DNA of 64,000 nucleotides from Jackrogersella multiformis (taxonomy: Eukaryota; Ascomycota; Sordariomycetes; Xylariales; Hypoxylaceae): the NCBI GenBank assembly GCA_902806575.1, contig CADCXD010000008.1, positions 434,001-498,000 on the forward strand. Reading direction: 5' to 3'. Positions 51,412 through 63,382 of the stretch are shown here, one piece after another; within the stretch, counting starts at the first letter, position 1; every line of letters starts with the position of its first letter. Under the pieces are notes generated by a model that did no database searches, had not been told where the DNA came from, and worked only from the letters and a program-made list of their open reading frames with translations. The position numbers and the translations under genes were made by a program.

Positions 51412-52030
51412 ACATATAGATTCTCGCCCAGACAGGCGAAATTGTTACCCTTGATAGTATCCATGAAGGCGATGCCCATCTAAGAGCACTTCGTTCGAAA
51501 GGGCGGAAAGGTCATGGTCTCAAACCACCTTATATGAGATATAAAATGGCTAACTGTAGTCCCAAATCCCATTTAGTATCTTACTCCAGTACCGAAACCT
51601 TTCACTTACATCAACGCCGCCGTGGTCAACGGCAAGATCTACATTATCGGTGGGCTCACGGGAAACGAAGTCGATCAAGTTTGGCACTCCGCACCTGATT
51701 GCTTTGTCTGACCCTTTAAATGGTGAATGGACGAGCTTGTATTCTATGCTAAAAGGGCAAGACCAAGGGGTATCTGCTGTAAGCATATCTAGAAACAAAG
51801 TATATATACTAGGAGGAGAGTGCCTATAACTGTTGATAAACGGCATACCATTATCTCAGGGTCTAGTGATCGCATATAATACAAAGACAAGGAAATGGGC
51901 GACACTTCCGAGATAATGTTAAGGCGGCGTCGGCACACGGTCGCATCTATATTCTAGGTGGGGGGATTTCTGTAGGTGCAGCGCCTGTGGACACGTTTGA
52001 TGCTTTCAAACTAGGCCTTGAATTCCTATT
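51412..52030 (+). pseudogene. Kelch-repeat protein pseudogene
   Basis: Kelch-type segments appear in order on the plus strand but in shifting frames. INAAVVNGKIYIIGGLTG (51611 on) runs to a TGA at 51709. After a frameshift, DPLNGEWTSLYSML and ISRNKVYILGGE end at a TAA near 51827. A third piece, GLVIAYNTKTRKWATLPR, ends at TAA, and a fourth, ASAHGRIYILGGG, continues to about 52025. Each has the diagnostic GG doublet or W spacing of a beta-propeller blade. Introns could explain one break but not all. The gene is broken by at least two lesions. Upstream, from 51412, an open stretch (LAQTGEIVTLDSIHEGDAH) may be part of the same gene. Confidence 0.7.
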
Positions 52031-52853
52031 ACAATCTGTATGGGATTTTTTACCTTAATAAGTGTTCTATTTGACCCGCGGTTTGAATATTTCATCATAG
52101 TATGCTTTCTTACCATGGGTGCTTAGGTAAGTAAGCACGGACCTATAATTAAAGGGGCTCAGGGGCTCAGGGTTCAGAGTGTGCGAGCGGCCATCCGATC
52201 CACTCAAAGATGAACCCAATACATGAGTCTGAATAGCCTCAAAATATTCCATTCATTTAGATTTTATTGTTCACTTACATTCGGATTGGTAAGTCGTTAC
52301 GATCATATTAATACTTGGCACGTGAGGATTCGAAAGATCGCTCAGACCGCGAACAGTACCTGTAATGCTTGCTTGATGCTCTTAAATGCTGGTGGAAGGC
52401 CTCTGCTGTTAAAAGCCCCGGTCGAATAGATCGTAATAAGGCATCTCGAATTTTTCAATTGGATCTCTTGCCGGCGACTTAAAGTTAAATCCTATCAGGG
52501 TTGGAGTAGAGAGCAGAGATGGTCTTCCAAGTTAAAGACGTCACGGTGGGCGGCGACGTGACATGGCGCTTCAATATCGAGAGATATGGCAGCGTTGCCC
52601 TCGAGTGGGGACGCTGGCGGTGATAAGTTCATAAGTTCACCTATGAGGAAACATAGTACCTAGGTTTACCTCCTTGAACCCCGTTTTATGAATTATTGAG
52701 GAGAACTGGTTTAATATTTTAGTCTAAGCAATCAGATAAGTCTCTTCAAGGACAGTGATGGATATATCCTAAAACATTGACATTCGAGCTCTAGTCTAAT
52801 ACTTATTTGAATGTTCTATAGAGAGTAGTAGATTTTATAAGTCGGCAACCTAT
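52031..52853. other. Non-coding flank left of the retrotransposon
   Basis: No gene recognised. A 34-codon ORF beginning MVFQVKDVTVGGDVTW (52519 on) is too short and unsupported. Base composition is normal up to the retrotransposon boundary; AT enrichment starts inside the element, not before it. Confidence 0.6.
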
Positions 52854-52858
52854 GCCTT
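52854..52858. other. Target-site duplication GCCTT (left copy)
   Basis: GCCTT immediately precedes the TG at 52859, and the identical GCCTT at 59561-59565 immediately follows the CA at 59560. A 5-bp duplication is what LTR-retrotransposon integrases produce. Confidence 0.9.
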
Positions 52859-53171
52859 TGTGATAAGGGCAATAAGGCTTGGAACTGTAGTTCAAATTCG
52901 AGTAATAATTCTTTATGGTTTTAAGGTCCTTGCCTTTTATCTCTTTTTGTGAAGCGAGGCGTAATGACTTATATATATATAATTTAAATATTTCTTTAAG
53001 CGTCGTTAACGCCTTTTTAATCTTATTAGTTTAGTTTTATATATATTAATTAAGTTTTTTAATTAATCTTATTTAATAACTTTGTTTTATAAGTTTTAAT
53101 ATATTTTATATTTATTAATTTATATGTATATATTAATTATATTTTATTTTATAAAGCTTATTCGTATAATA
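52859..53171 (+). repeat. Left (5') LTR
   Basis: 313 bp, TG at its start; its CA end has become TA through RIP. The outer (left) third is little mutated: all 16 differences from the right LTR in the first ~69 positions show C or G here and T or A there. The inner end is heavily mutated. Confidence 0.93.
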
Positions 53172-56100
53172 TTAACTTCCTTTTTTTTAATATTCGATTT
53201 TAAGTATTTTAAAGGATTATAAGATTACGAAGTTTATTAATATATTATTTATGGAATAATTTAATTATTATTTTTACTTTATTATTAAATATATATTTAT
53301 AAGGTTTTTAAGTTTAATGTTTTTTAGCCGGTTAATTTTTTTATTTTATAAGATACTTTATTTTACTTTAATTTTTAATAAAATTTATAATTTATTTTAT
53401 TTAATAATTTTTAAATTTTATTAAGGTTATTTTACGTAAAATTTAATTAAGGTTAAGAAGTTTTTAATTATTAACGCGATAAGGTTCGATAAGTAAAATA
53501 TAAAATAAGTTATATATTTTTTAACTTTTAAGTAAAATAAGTTTTACCGTTATAAAAGAGATTATTTATTAAATTTTAAAAGGTTTTAAAAGCTTTTTAT
53601 TTAGTTTTTTAATAAAACGTTTAATTTTAATATTTTTTATATTAAGTATTACGAGTTATTTCTTTTAAAAAGTTAATATATCCTTTCGTCGTTTATTTAT
53701 TTATTCCTTTATTTATTAACGGTTTTATTTAAAGTGTTTTTATGTTTTTTAATATATTTATATTATTTAATATATATATAATTTACTTTTTAAATTACGT
53801 AAAATGTTTATAAAAAAGTTATAAACGGTTAAATAATAATTATAATTAATATAAAAAGGTATAAATTATATTAATAATAAAGTAATATTATTATAAGTAA
53901 ATTTAATTATTACGAAAAGGTTTTTTAATTATTTATTTCGTAATTAATAAAAGCCTTAAAATAAACTTTTAAGATTTAATTAAGGCGTTTTATTTAATTA
54001 TCGGTTTACGGGTGAAACGTAATACTTATACGAGATTTAATTCTTATTAATTTAAAAAAGTTTTTTTAAATATAAGAAATAAACTTAAAGTTTTTATTAA
54101 AAATAATATTTAATAATACGTTATATAATTTTTAATATTATTTAGTAAAGATTTTAATTAAATTATCGGACTTTTTTTTTTTTACTTTAAAAAAAATAAA
54201 ATAAGTTATTTTTAAAAATGGATTTATTATTATTATTAATTAAGGTTTATAATATAATTTTATCGGTTAAAAATATTTATATAAAACGTAATAAGGGATT
54301 TTATTTTATTAACATTTTAAATAATTTTATACGTAATTTTAAACGGTATTTTTAATATTTAATTATTAAAAGTTTCGGATAATTAGTTTTAAAGTTTTAT
54401 TTATTTTTATATATTTAATAACGAGGGTATTATGTTTAAAGGAAATAACTTTTTTTTAAAGTTTTATAAATATTTAAAGCTTACTTTTTTAATATAAAAG
54501 GTTATTTTAAAGGATAACGTTTTTAAAAAGGTTTATAATTTACGTAATATATTTCGGATTATTAATAATTACTTTTTTTAATCTTTTTATAAAGTCGGAA
54601 GTTTAATTAAAAGTGGTAAAGCTATATAATTTTCTTAATATAATAAAAATAATTATTAAAAAAGCGAATAAAGTTTCTTAAAAGTGCGAAAAATGTTTAT
54701 TTTATAAAATCGATTTTATAAATTAGTTTTTAGCTTTTTTTTTAAGTTAATATTACGATAATTTAAAGAGGATATTAATTTTATTATTTTATTTTTTTAA
54801 TCGGTAATTAATAATAAATTAATATAATAATAATTTTTATACTTATCGGGCTTAATATTAGTTTAAAACTTTAATTATTATAAAGTAAGTTAAATTTTAA
54901 TGGTTAAAGTAAATTTTAATTCGATATTTAGCATTTTTTAAGTATTAATATTATTTTTAAAAGAATTTATTATAATTAATAATTTTTTATTATAAATTTT
55001 ATAATTTATTTTTACCGGCGTAAGTTTATAAAAGTAATAAGTTATTAATTTAAGCTTATTTTATTTATTTTTTTAAAAAAGAACGGCGTTAATAGTATAA
55101 TTTAATATATCGGTTTTAATATAAGTTTATTTCGAAGGTTTAAAATATATTATAATAAAAGTTTAAATAAATTAAAATTTAAGTTTTTTAAAAAATTTAT
55201 TTATTTTTTCGGTTTATTTTTAATTTTTTTTGTTTTCTTTATTTATATTAATAATTAGCTTTATTATTTTCGAGAATTTCTTTATAAATTATTAAGATTT
55301 TTTAAGGGATTTAAGTGTTTTTTAATTATTAATATAATTAATTTTATTTTAAGTTATTAAAATGTTATTTATTTCGATAATATATTTTAAAAAGTTTATT
55401 TTTTATACTTTTTAAAAATATTTTTATAAATTAATTGTTAAGTAATATTTTATAAGTTTTTTTAAGACTTTTTTAATAATTTTATTATTTTTTTTATCGT
55501 ATTTATATAAATAAAGAGATTATTTAAATATATTAAAAGGTTTAAATCGATAAAATCTCGAAAAATGTTATTTATTATTAATTAAAAAATCGTAAAAGCG
55601 TTAATTAATTTAAATAATATTATTAAGTATTTAAAAAAGTTATATTTATAACGAAATGTTATTTTTTATTTATTTATTTTTTATTTTAATTAAATAAAAT
55701 CTTAACTTAAAGTCGATTTTTCTAAATTATTTTACGGTTTTAAAACAAGCTTATAATTTAGATATTAAAGATATAAAATAGCGAATAAGGATAGTAATAT
55801 TATTTAAGCTTTAATAATTAATTATTAATTTAAAAAGGTTTTAAGGATTAGGTTTATTAATAAATATTATAAATGTTATATAAGATAAAGTTAATTTTTA
55901 AATCCGGTTATTATTAATTATTTTATTTAATTATGGTTTAAGTGTATTAAGTTTCTTTTTGTTTATAACGTAAAAAGGTTTTTAAAGAGGTATTTTTTCT
56001 TTTTAAAAATCGATAGTATAATTTTAAAATTAATAATTTAAAAAGTGTTATTTTATTTCTTTAATTATAATATATATAAATTTACGGAATTTCTTAGGAA

Positions 56101-59100
56101 TATTTTTAACGCTTTATTTATTTTAATATTCTTTATTATCGTTATATTAATTAATTTCTTTAAGGTTTAAGAAAAAGTTCATAAGTTTATAAATTTTTAT
56201 TTATTATTATGATATAATAATATTATATTTATTATTTAAAGCGTTTAATTTGAAATTAATTTAAGAGAAGTAGTTTTTTTAATAATAAAAAATAAAAGGA
56301 TCGGTATAATAACGTTTTATAAAAGGAATTTAAGTTAAGTTAAAAGTTAATACGAGTTAAGCTTATTATTTTTTAGTAATTAATAACTTTTATTTTTTTA
56401 TTTTAAAAAAAGATATTATTAAGATTAAACTTCCGGAGTTTAATAATATTTATATTTAATATTTATTTTTATTATATAATAACGTTATATTAATAATAAG
56501 TTTATATTTTAAAGTTAATTTTAAGTAAGGTTTTTTTATAGCTTTTATTTTATCTTTAGTTAATCTTTTAATTATTACGGTTTAACGTATTTTACCTTAA
56601 TTTAGTCGTAGGATTTAATAAGGTGTAACGTTAAGGCCTTTTAAAAATTTAAATTAAAATCTTTGATTTTTATAATTTAAGGATAAGATAATTCTTGTAA
56701 GGTTATATTTATTCGTATCTTTTTTATGGTAAAAGTATAAGCTAAGTATTATTATTTTAAGGTCGTTTTATAAAAAAAACTTTATTCGGGTTTAATGGTA
56801 AATCCTTATTATTAACGTCCTTTTTTATAAAATAAAAAAGGGTTTAATAATTATTACGTTTATAATATTAATAAGATTTTTTATCCTTTTTTTTATTAAT
56901 TTATATTTACTTAATTAATCTTTTTTAAAATATTTTTATTATTAAATTAAACCTTATTTTTTTAATTTAATTTTAACTTACTTTCGTTTTTAAATTTATT
57001 ATTATTTTTTAAAAATCGATTTTAACTTAAATTAAAACGATTTTCCCTTTTACGGTTAACTTAATTTAATTTTAAAAGCTTTTAAGTTAAAATAAACTTT
57101 CTTTTTCCTAAAATACCGGGATTAGTTAATATATTTTTATATATTTAATTTACTTCTTATAACGGTAAGAAATTCTTTATTTATATTCGGAAATTTTCTT
57201 TATTTAAAATAAATTAATTTAATAATTTCGTTAAGAAAAGTTTTAACGATATAATTTTAAAACGTCCTTTTAAATTATTAAATTATTTTATTAAAGTTTA
57301 ATAATTTAATAAAATATTAAATAACGTTTTTTTAATATTTAAGCTTGTTTATTTTTTTCAAATTATAATACTTTTTCGAAAGATTTATAAAACGTTTTTA
57401 AAGGATAATAATATATATTATTTAAGTATTAAAGATTTTTAATTATATAATTTAACTTTTACGTTATTAATATTATAATTATGTTTTTTTTAAATAATAA
57501 CGATTTAACTTAATTAATACGGGAAAAATTTTTAGGAAAACTTTTCGTATACGTTTTTAAATATACCTTAATTTTTATTTATTAAGTTTAAAACTTTACG
57601 AGGTTTTTATTATCATAAATAATAAATTTATTAAGTTATATTAAATTAACGATAATTATAACGTAAAAAAAATAAATTAATCGTTTTAAAGCCTTAAATA
57701 ATCGGTTATTATTACATTAAGGTAAAAAATCTTCGTCGTTATATAAGGGCGTAAAATTATCCCGGGGTAATTTTTTAAAAAGATTTTTAAGTAATTTAAA
57801 GTTTTAAGATTAATTATTAAAATTAAAATCGTTTAAGTTATTATTAAGTATTTTGGTAGCCTTTTTAAAGGGAATTTTTCTTTTATTATTTCTAGATATA
57901 AAAGGGCTAATTTTAATAAAATTAAACTATATTTAAGCCTTTTTAATTATTTTTTTAACTTAAATTTATAAAAAGGATTATAAAAAGAAAAGGGTTTTTA
58001 TTTAAACTTCCGAATTAAAGTATTTAATAAATAATATTTTAAAATGTATTAAGTTTTTTCGATTAAAAGGATTTAATTTAATTAACGTTTTTAATATAAT
58101 ACGTTTTTTAATACTTTTTAAAACGGAGTTAATATTAATTAATTTATTAAAAATTAATTAAATATTAAATTTATTAAAAACGGTTTAAATATAAGCCTTT
58201 AAGTTATTAAATTAACGGTAGGTTTTTACGTTAATATACGTAAAGTTATTAATTTAAGATTCTTTAATATAAGCTTAATTTATTATTTTTTATTAAAAAT
58301 CTTTTTATTTCTTAATGTTTTAATAAAAAGTTTAAAAGGTTTATTAATGGTAATTAACTATTTCCTTAAGCTTATTAATAATTTCTTATTAAGTTTAATT
58401 ATTTTATATATATTAAGTAATTATATTTTAGATTTATTATTTAAAATAAGTTATTTATTTATTTATTAGTATTATATCGGTTTAATTAAGTTAAATTATT
58501 ATATTATAAATTATTTAAATTATATTATATTAATTTTAAATTTAGTTTTTATTAATAATTTAGTTATTCGTAATAATGATAATAAATATTTAAATAATAT
58601 AATAATTATCGTGTATTTTTTAATAAAGCTCGATAAATTATATAAAAAGGTTATTAAAATTAATTCCGGTATTATTAATATTAAAAACGTTTTATATAAT
58701 TATTTTATAATTTTAAAAGTTATAAAAGATTATAATATTATCGTTATTAAATTAAGGTAATCCGGGAATAAAGGAAAGGTTTCGAGACGGTATATTTTTT
58801 ATTTCGGTTGTTTTAATAAGGAATTACATATTAAAGCGTCGTTTAATTTTAATAAGTTTTTATAAACGACGATTTTCTTTATGTTTACTTTTAGTTTTAA
58901 GGTTTTACAAGAAAGGTATTATTAAAGATTTAAAGGATTATTTGTCGTTTAACGAGAATAATTCGAAGTTTTATAAATTAATAAGTAATAAGGTTAAAGT
59001 ATAAGTATTTAACTTAAATGTTTATAAAATAATAAAGTATAAAATTTTCTTTATAATTATAATAACATACGTAATAATAAAATTAATAAGTAATATTAAT

Positions 59101-59228
59101 ATAATATGCTTTAATAAAAAACTTTTTTAAGTAAGTTAATTACTTATAAATAACTAAAATAAGGTAATTTAATAAAAGGATTAACTTTTTTTCGAAAAGC
59201 ACGTACTTTTTTAAAATAAGATCTTTTT

Positions 59229-59242
59229 AAAATAAAAAAAAA
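59229..59242 (+). other. Polypurine-tract-like run
   Basis: A run of A with a single T directly upstream of the right LTR, where the plus-strand primer of an LTR retrotransposon is expected. G-to-A RIP changes would have turned an original AG run into A. Confidence 0.5.
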
Positions 59243-59247
59243 TTATT

Positions 59248-59560
59248 TATAATAAAGATAATAAGGTTTAAAATTATAGTTTAAATTTAAATAATAATTT
59301 TTTATAGTTTTAAGGTTTTTACCTTTTATTTTTTCTTATAAAACGAGGCGTAATAATTTATATATATATAATTTAAATATTTTTTTAAACGTCGTTAACG
59401 CCTTTTTAATCTTATTAATTCAGTTTTATATATATTAATTAAGTTTTTTAATTAACCTTATCTAATAACTTTATTTTATAAGTTTTAACATATTTCGTAT
59501 TTACTAATTTATATGTATATATTGATTATACTCTGCTTCGTGAAGCCTATCCGTATGACA
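59248..59560 (+). repeat. Right (3') LTR
   Basis: 313 bp, ending in an intact CA at 59560. Its first bases have become TA. The outer (right) ~50 bases keep C and G at all 12 positions where the left LTR has T or A, the mirror image of the left LTR. Confidence 0.93.
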
Positions 59561-59616
59561 GCCTTCGGCTCACTCCTAGCCAACCATTACTAACACTTTC
59601 CGACACTTAAATTCAA

Positions 59617-59946
59617 CTAAGACGTGCAAACACAAACACTAACAATATAAGGTTAGTTCAACGCATACTTTCAAGGTAAGGGAATGCTTTATGTTCGGAT
59701 GCTTACCTCGAGGAGCTGAATTGGTGGCATACGGCGGTTGCACACCCGGTAATATGGCAGTCGGAATCATTCTGGCACTGCTCGATCTGGCGAGAGTTTA
59801 GATTGACATCTTGTCCTGTTTTAGGTAATTTACATTAGATACTTAACTTCTTCAGGGCTCCTTCTGAAATACTTACCAACTGGCCCTGCTTGGACACCTG
59901 CAAGGCAGATGCCGAGGAGGAGAGAAGTCAAGGATACAGTCTTCAT
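59617..59946 (-). CDS. Small secreted cysteine-rich protein (effector- or defensin-like)
   Basis: Three exons (59877-59946, 59707-59815, 59617-59638) encode 66 aa. Splice sites are GTAAGT...CAG and GTAAGC...TTAG, in phase. Residues 1-20 form a clear signal peptide (MKTVSLTSLLLGICLAGVQA). The mature peptide has six cysteines spaced C-x5-C-x4-C-x4-C-x8-C-x-C, the closing C-x-C coming only from exon 3. If intron 2 is retained, the frame stops after SSSR with four cysteines. An even cysteine count and a terminal C-x-C recall disulfide-knot folds such as CS-alpha-beta or knottin peptides, but no family is proven. It could be an effector, an antimicrobial peptide or neither. The stop codon lies 57 bp from the end of the RIP-mutated retrotransposon, and the gene itself is not RIP-mutated. 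Confidence 0.7.
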
Positions 59947-61554
59947 TTTGAACGAGGTAGTTGATTTTAACTGGATACCTAGGTATGCACTCCGTATTTA
60001 GCAGTTAATATCGAGATGTTGCAATTTTGAGTTATGATAATATAATAATGGACTTCGAGGTAAATGTTAAGTCTATATATGCCAAGTTGGATCCGAAAGT
60101 AGTAAAGATCGTCACTTTCCTAAAGTAGCAATTACCTAAAATAGCAATATAGGACATAAGCTGACCGGCTACATTATATGATACTGTAACAGAATAAAGA
60201 CCTACTTAACTATACGAAAACCGCATAAGAATACATAAACATAGAAATGGTTATATTCTAAGTGATAATGAGCTATTAGCTGTTGGTTTTAACATTTAAG
60301 AGGCAAAGGTCACTCCGGTAAACTCCGTCTCAAAAATATGAAAAGGATACCCTGAAAGGTTAATATCCACGATCTTTAACTCTTCTAACCTGATAACATT
60401 TATGAGCTGGACCGTTATTCTAAGCTACGTTCTGAGGCTTTGCAAGAATCATCGTTTCGGTTCCGAGAAGGATATTGCAATGCCTTTTTCAGCTCTCTTC
60501 GGAGAATATTCCTCGTTTCATCCCGAATCCATCAACACCTATCGGTTGTTTACCTACTCTTAAGGATACGGATAGGTATTCTATCTGAGAAAAGTTGCGT
60601 CATTGTACTTGTTATCTCTGATGGGCAGATTAATGCTTATTCTTCTTCTCGCGCTTGTTCGATCCTACTCCTCCGCAGTCCAAGAGAACGAATTAACGTG
60701 AACAACACAGGGTTAAATGTGATCTCATATGGTTAATCCGAGCTTGAGTCCTATCTCTTCTCGACTAACATATTTCGCAAATATTTCCTAACTTAGCGAG
60801 GGTATGGTTCGGTAATGAAATGACTTGCGTAATTTGATAACTGCGGCTTAAATACCGAAGTCCGATTTGGGTATTTGGCCAGAATAGGGATCATAAGTTG
60901 GCAACTATCTAAGGGGCTATGTTGGAATTGTGAGAAAGTTGAGGGTCTAGAGTTGAAGGTTAGAAGCTATTAATTTTGATTGTAGGACCCGATTACTTAC
61001 CTGAGGTACCTAATCCGAACGTACAATACCAGGGTCTAGTGTGGCTATCGGCCGCCCTAATAGCCCTGGAGGGCCCCCATTCCACTGCTAGCGAGCTGGC
61101 CTAGGCACAACCTTGGAAGTACTTGTACAGTGGGCGAAATTTAGCGATCCCCATCTCTAATTAACTTCTACCTTTTGTCATGGAATCATTCCTTTAGGCA
61201 GGTTATGGACTTCAAACAACATGAAGTTCTAGCTAGCATAAATTTTTAAATTTTTTTAGTTAAAAGAATCTAGTTACCTAGTTAAGCGAGAACATCTGAA
61301 GATACGTTGTTGAATTAGGACGCGGTCTAGAACAGCCCTACAAGCACACGATGAGGCAATCAATAGCGGACGTGGGGGGCATACAACACCATAATTAATC
61401 AGTCTAGCCTTAGTAGTTTTGACGATAGTTAGCTGGCTTGGCCTCCCCGCTACCATGCTAGTGTAAGCGAGAGCATCTTTGAATTGGGTAGGGCTGAAAG
61501 TTTTCGCAATTTTCATTATTTCTTGCGACGCTCTTTTATGTCTCGTCGAACAAG
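59947..61554. other. Intergenic region between divergent genes
   Basis: Contains the promoters of the small secreted protein (minus) and the permease (plus). TACCTAGGTA is at 59976-59985, ~30 bp upstream of the small protein's start codon. The ORF at 60440-60736 shows no family resemblance, and 61274-61885 (minus) is largely antisense to permease exon 1. Confidence 0.6.
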
Positions 61555-63382
61555 ATGCAACACTCGCCGATCCTTGCGGCAATATTAGGTATGGAGAAGG
61601 GAATCTTACCGCAAGATGCGAGCGCCGGTGCTTCGAGGCCGGACGGCCCAGAGCCGGTCGGGGACAAGGACGTCGCGATTGCGATGGTGGGAGAGGAAGG
61701 CCACGCTGTCGATCCCGTCGTCGTCCGGCGCGCCGTTCGCAAAATCGACTGGTTCCTAATTCCCGCCATGACCGTCGGCTGTGAGTTTCGATATCCCTCA
61801 CCTTGGTTTCTTTTTGTTTTCTTCGTATGCTGACATTGATATCAAGATGGGCTTGTATATTACGATAAGGTAGCATCGAATACACCCTGCTTGTATTGTA
61901 TAGCTTGAATATTTAAATTCTCACACAATCTTTAGGCTATTTTGGGATCCGCCGCCCTCTTCGGCATGACGGCCGATTTGAAGCTCAGCGTCCCGGACCC
62001 GCAGCGGCCCGCCGCGGTTGATACTTCGCGGCTCAGCTGGGCGACGTCCATCTTCTACTTCGGCATGCTGGGCGGGCTCTACCCGATGTCATATGCCCTG
62101 CAGCGCTTCGAGACCGGGCGCGTGCTTGGCGGCGTTGTCGTGGTGTGGTCTTTGATCTGCATGCTCACGGCTGCCGTCACCTCGCACCAGGGCCTGTATG
62201 CGCAGCGCTTCTTCCTGGGCTTTATCGAGAGCATCATCCCGACCGGGTTCATGTGCATCATCAGCGGCTACTACACGCAGCAGGAGCAGTCCCTGCGGCA
62301 GAGCTGGTGGTTTTCTTCGACTGGGCTGTGGACGATCATAGGCGGTGCTCTCAACTATGGATTCGCCCAGATCACAGGCGGTGGTCTGCGCCGCTGGCAG
62401 TATATATATCTCCTGGCCGGGTGTCTTACTTTTATATTTGGCCTCTTCTGCTTTTCCATACCGAGCTCGCCTGTGTTGGCGTGGTTCTTGACGAAGGACG
62501 AGAAATTTGCGGCTGTGGAGCGGCTGCGATATGGTCAGACTGGGGTGCGCTGTACTAAGTTCAAGTGGTCTCAATTGAGGGAAGCCGTGCTTGACCTCAA
62601 AATATGGCTGATAGCTATCATGATGGCCTCCGCTTACACCGTCAATGGCGCCGTGTCTGGCTTTGGTCCGCTGATCGTGTCGACATTTGGCTGGACTACG
62701 CTAGAATCCATTGTCTTTCAGTTTCCACTTGGAGGCCTATGCTTGATCGTTATTCTACTGACAGGATGGCTTGGCTCGCGCTACCCCAACATTCGTATCC
62801 TGATGCTGGTAATCTGCTGCCTTCCGGTAATCGCTGGTTGTGCCATTATCTGGAAGAGCGAGTGGACATATCATGCCGCAGCGCCTGTGGTGGGCTACAC
62901 TATCACGGGCACGTTCGGCGGGGTGGTGAGCTTGATCATCACAATTGGGATGTCCAATGTTGCTGGACACACCAAGAAGAGCTTTACCTCGGCGACCATC
63001 TTCGTGGCGTATTGCGTTGGTAAGAAGCTCCAATGCACCGGGTTCTCAGTCTGACTACTAATGTGTACACAGCAGGAAACATCATTGGCCCTCAATTGAT
63101 CAAGAGTCAGACCAAAGTGTCTCATTACCCCGAACTGTGGCTTGGTCTCATCATATGGTTCGTATATGGTCCTGATTGAAAATATCCTCTTAGGCCATTA
63201 TGCTAAACTGTTGCCATAGCTATTGTATAACTATCTTAGCTTCCGTAACTCTTTTCGTGGTCCTGCGGCACGAGAATCGAAAGAAAGAGTCCACAGCGGT
63301 AGAGGATGAAGTTGAAAGAGCCAAGCTTGCTTTTCAGGATCTTACAGACAAGCAGAACCCATATTTTAGATATGTCATGTAA
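61555..63382 (+). CDS. MFS transporter, allantoate permease (Dal5)-like anion:cation symporter
   Basis: Five predicted exons (61555-61780, 61847-61869, 61936-63019, 63076-63157, 63220-63382) encode ~525 aa. A hydrophilic N-terminus ends in VRKIDWFLIPAMTVGYGLVYYDKAILG, the hallmark opening of the Dal5/allantoate permease group, spread over the first three exons. Helices follow in the usual 12-TM pattern: SIFYFGMLGGLYPMSY, GVVVVWSLICMLTAAV, then GYYTQQEQSLRQSWWFSSTG of the central signature, a cytoplasmic loop (VERLRYGQTGVRCTKFKW) and six more helices ending LWLGLIICYCITILASVTL. The C-terminus is charged (ENRKKES...NPYFRYVM). Family members import allantoate, ureidosuccinate, vitamins or small dipeptides at the plasma membrane; the substrate here is unknown. 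Intron 4 uses a weak GTTCGT donor. Met at 61591 is an equally good start (513 aa). No frame breaks seen. Confidence 0.9.

Larger units (their letters stand above)
52859..59560 (+). mobile_element. Complete, RIP-inactivated LTR retrotransposon (6702 bp)
   Basis: Two direct 313-bp terminal repeats bound a 6076-bp interior, with TG at the left end, CA at the right end and a GCCTT target-site duplication. The LTRs align over full length without any gap and differ only by C/T and G/A transitions. The interior is extremely AT-rich and depleted of CA and TG, so all gag-pol reading frames are destroyed and the superfamily (Gypsy or Copia) cannot be told. A purine-rich run (59229-59242) just before the right LTR fits a polypurine tract and gives plus orientation. 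No primer-binding site could be recognised after 53171. The size is typical of an intact element. It must have been unmutated when it inserted, with RIP acting afterwards. Confidence 0.93.

Noticed and set aside
60440..60736. 98-codon plus-strand ORF
   Set aside because: Ser/Ile/Leu-rich without signal, domain or splice support.
61274..61885. 203-codon minus-strand ORF
   Set aside because: Antisense to the permease's GC-rich first exon, Arg/Ser/Pro-rich, no domain.
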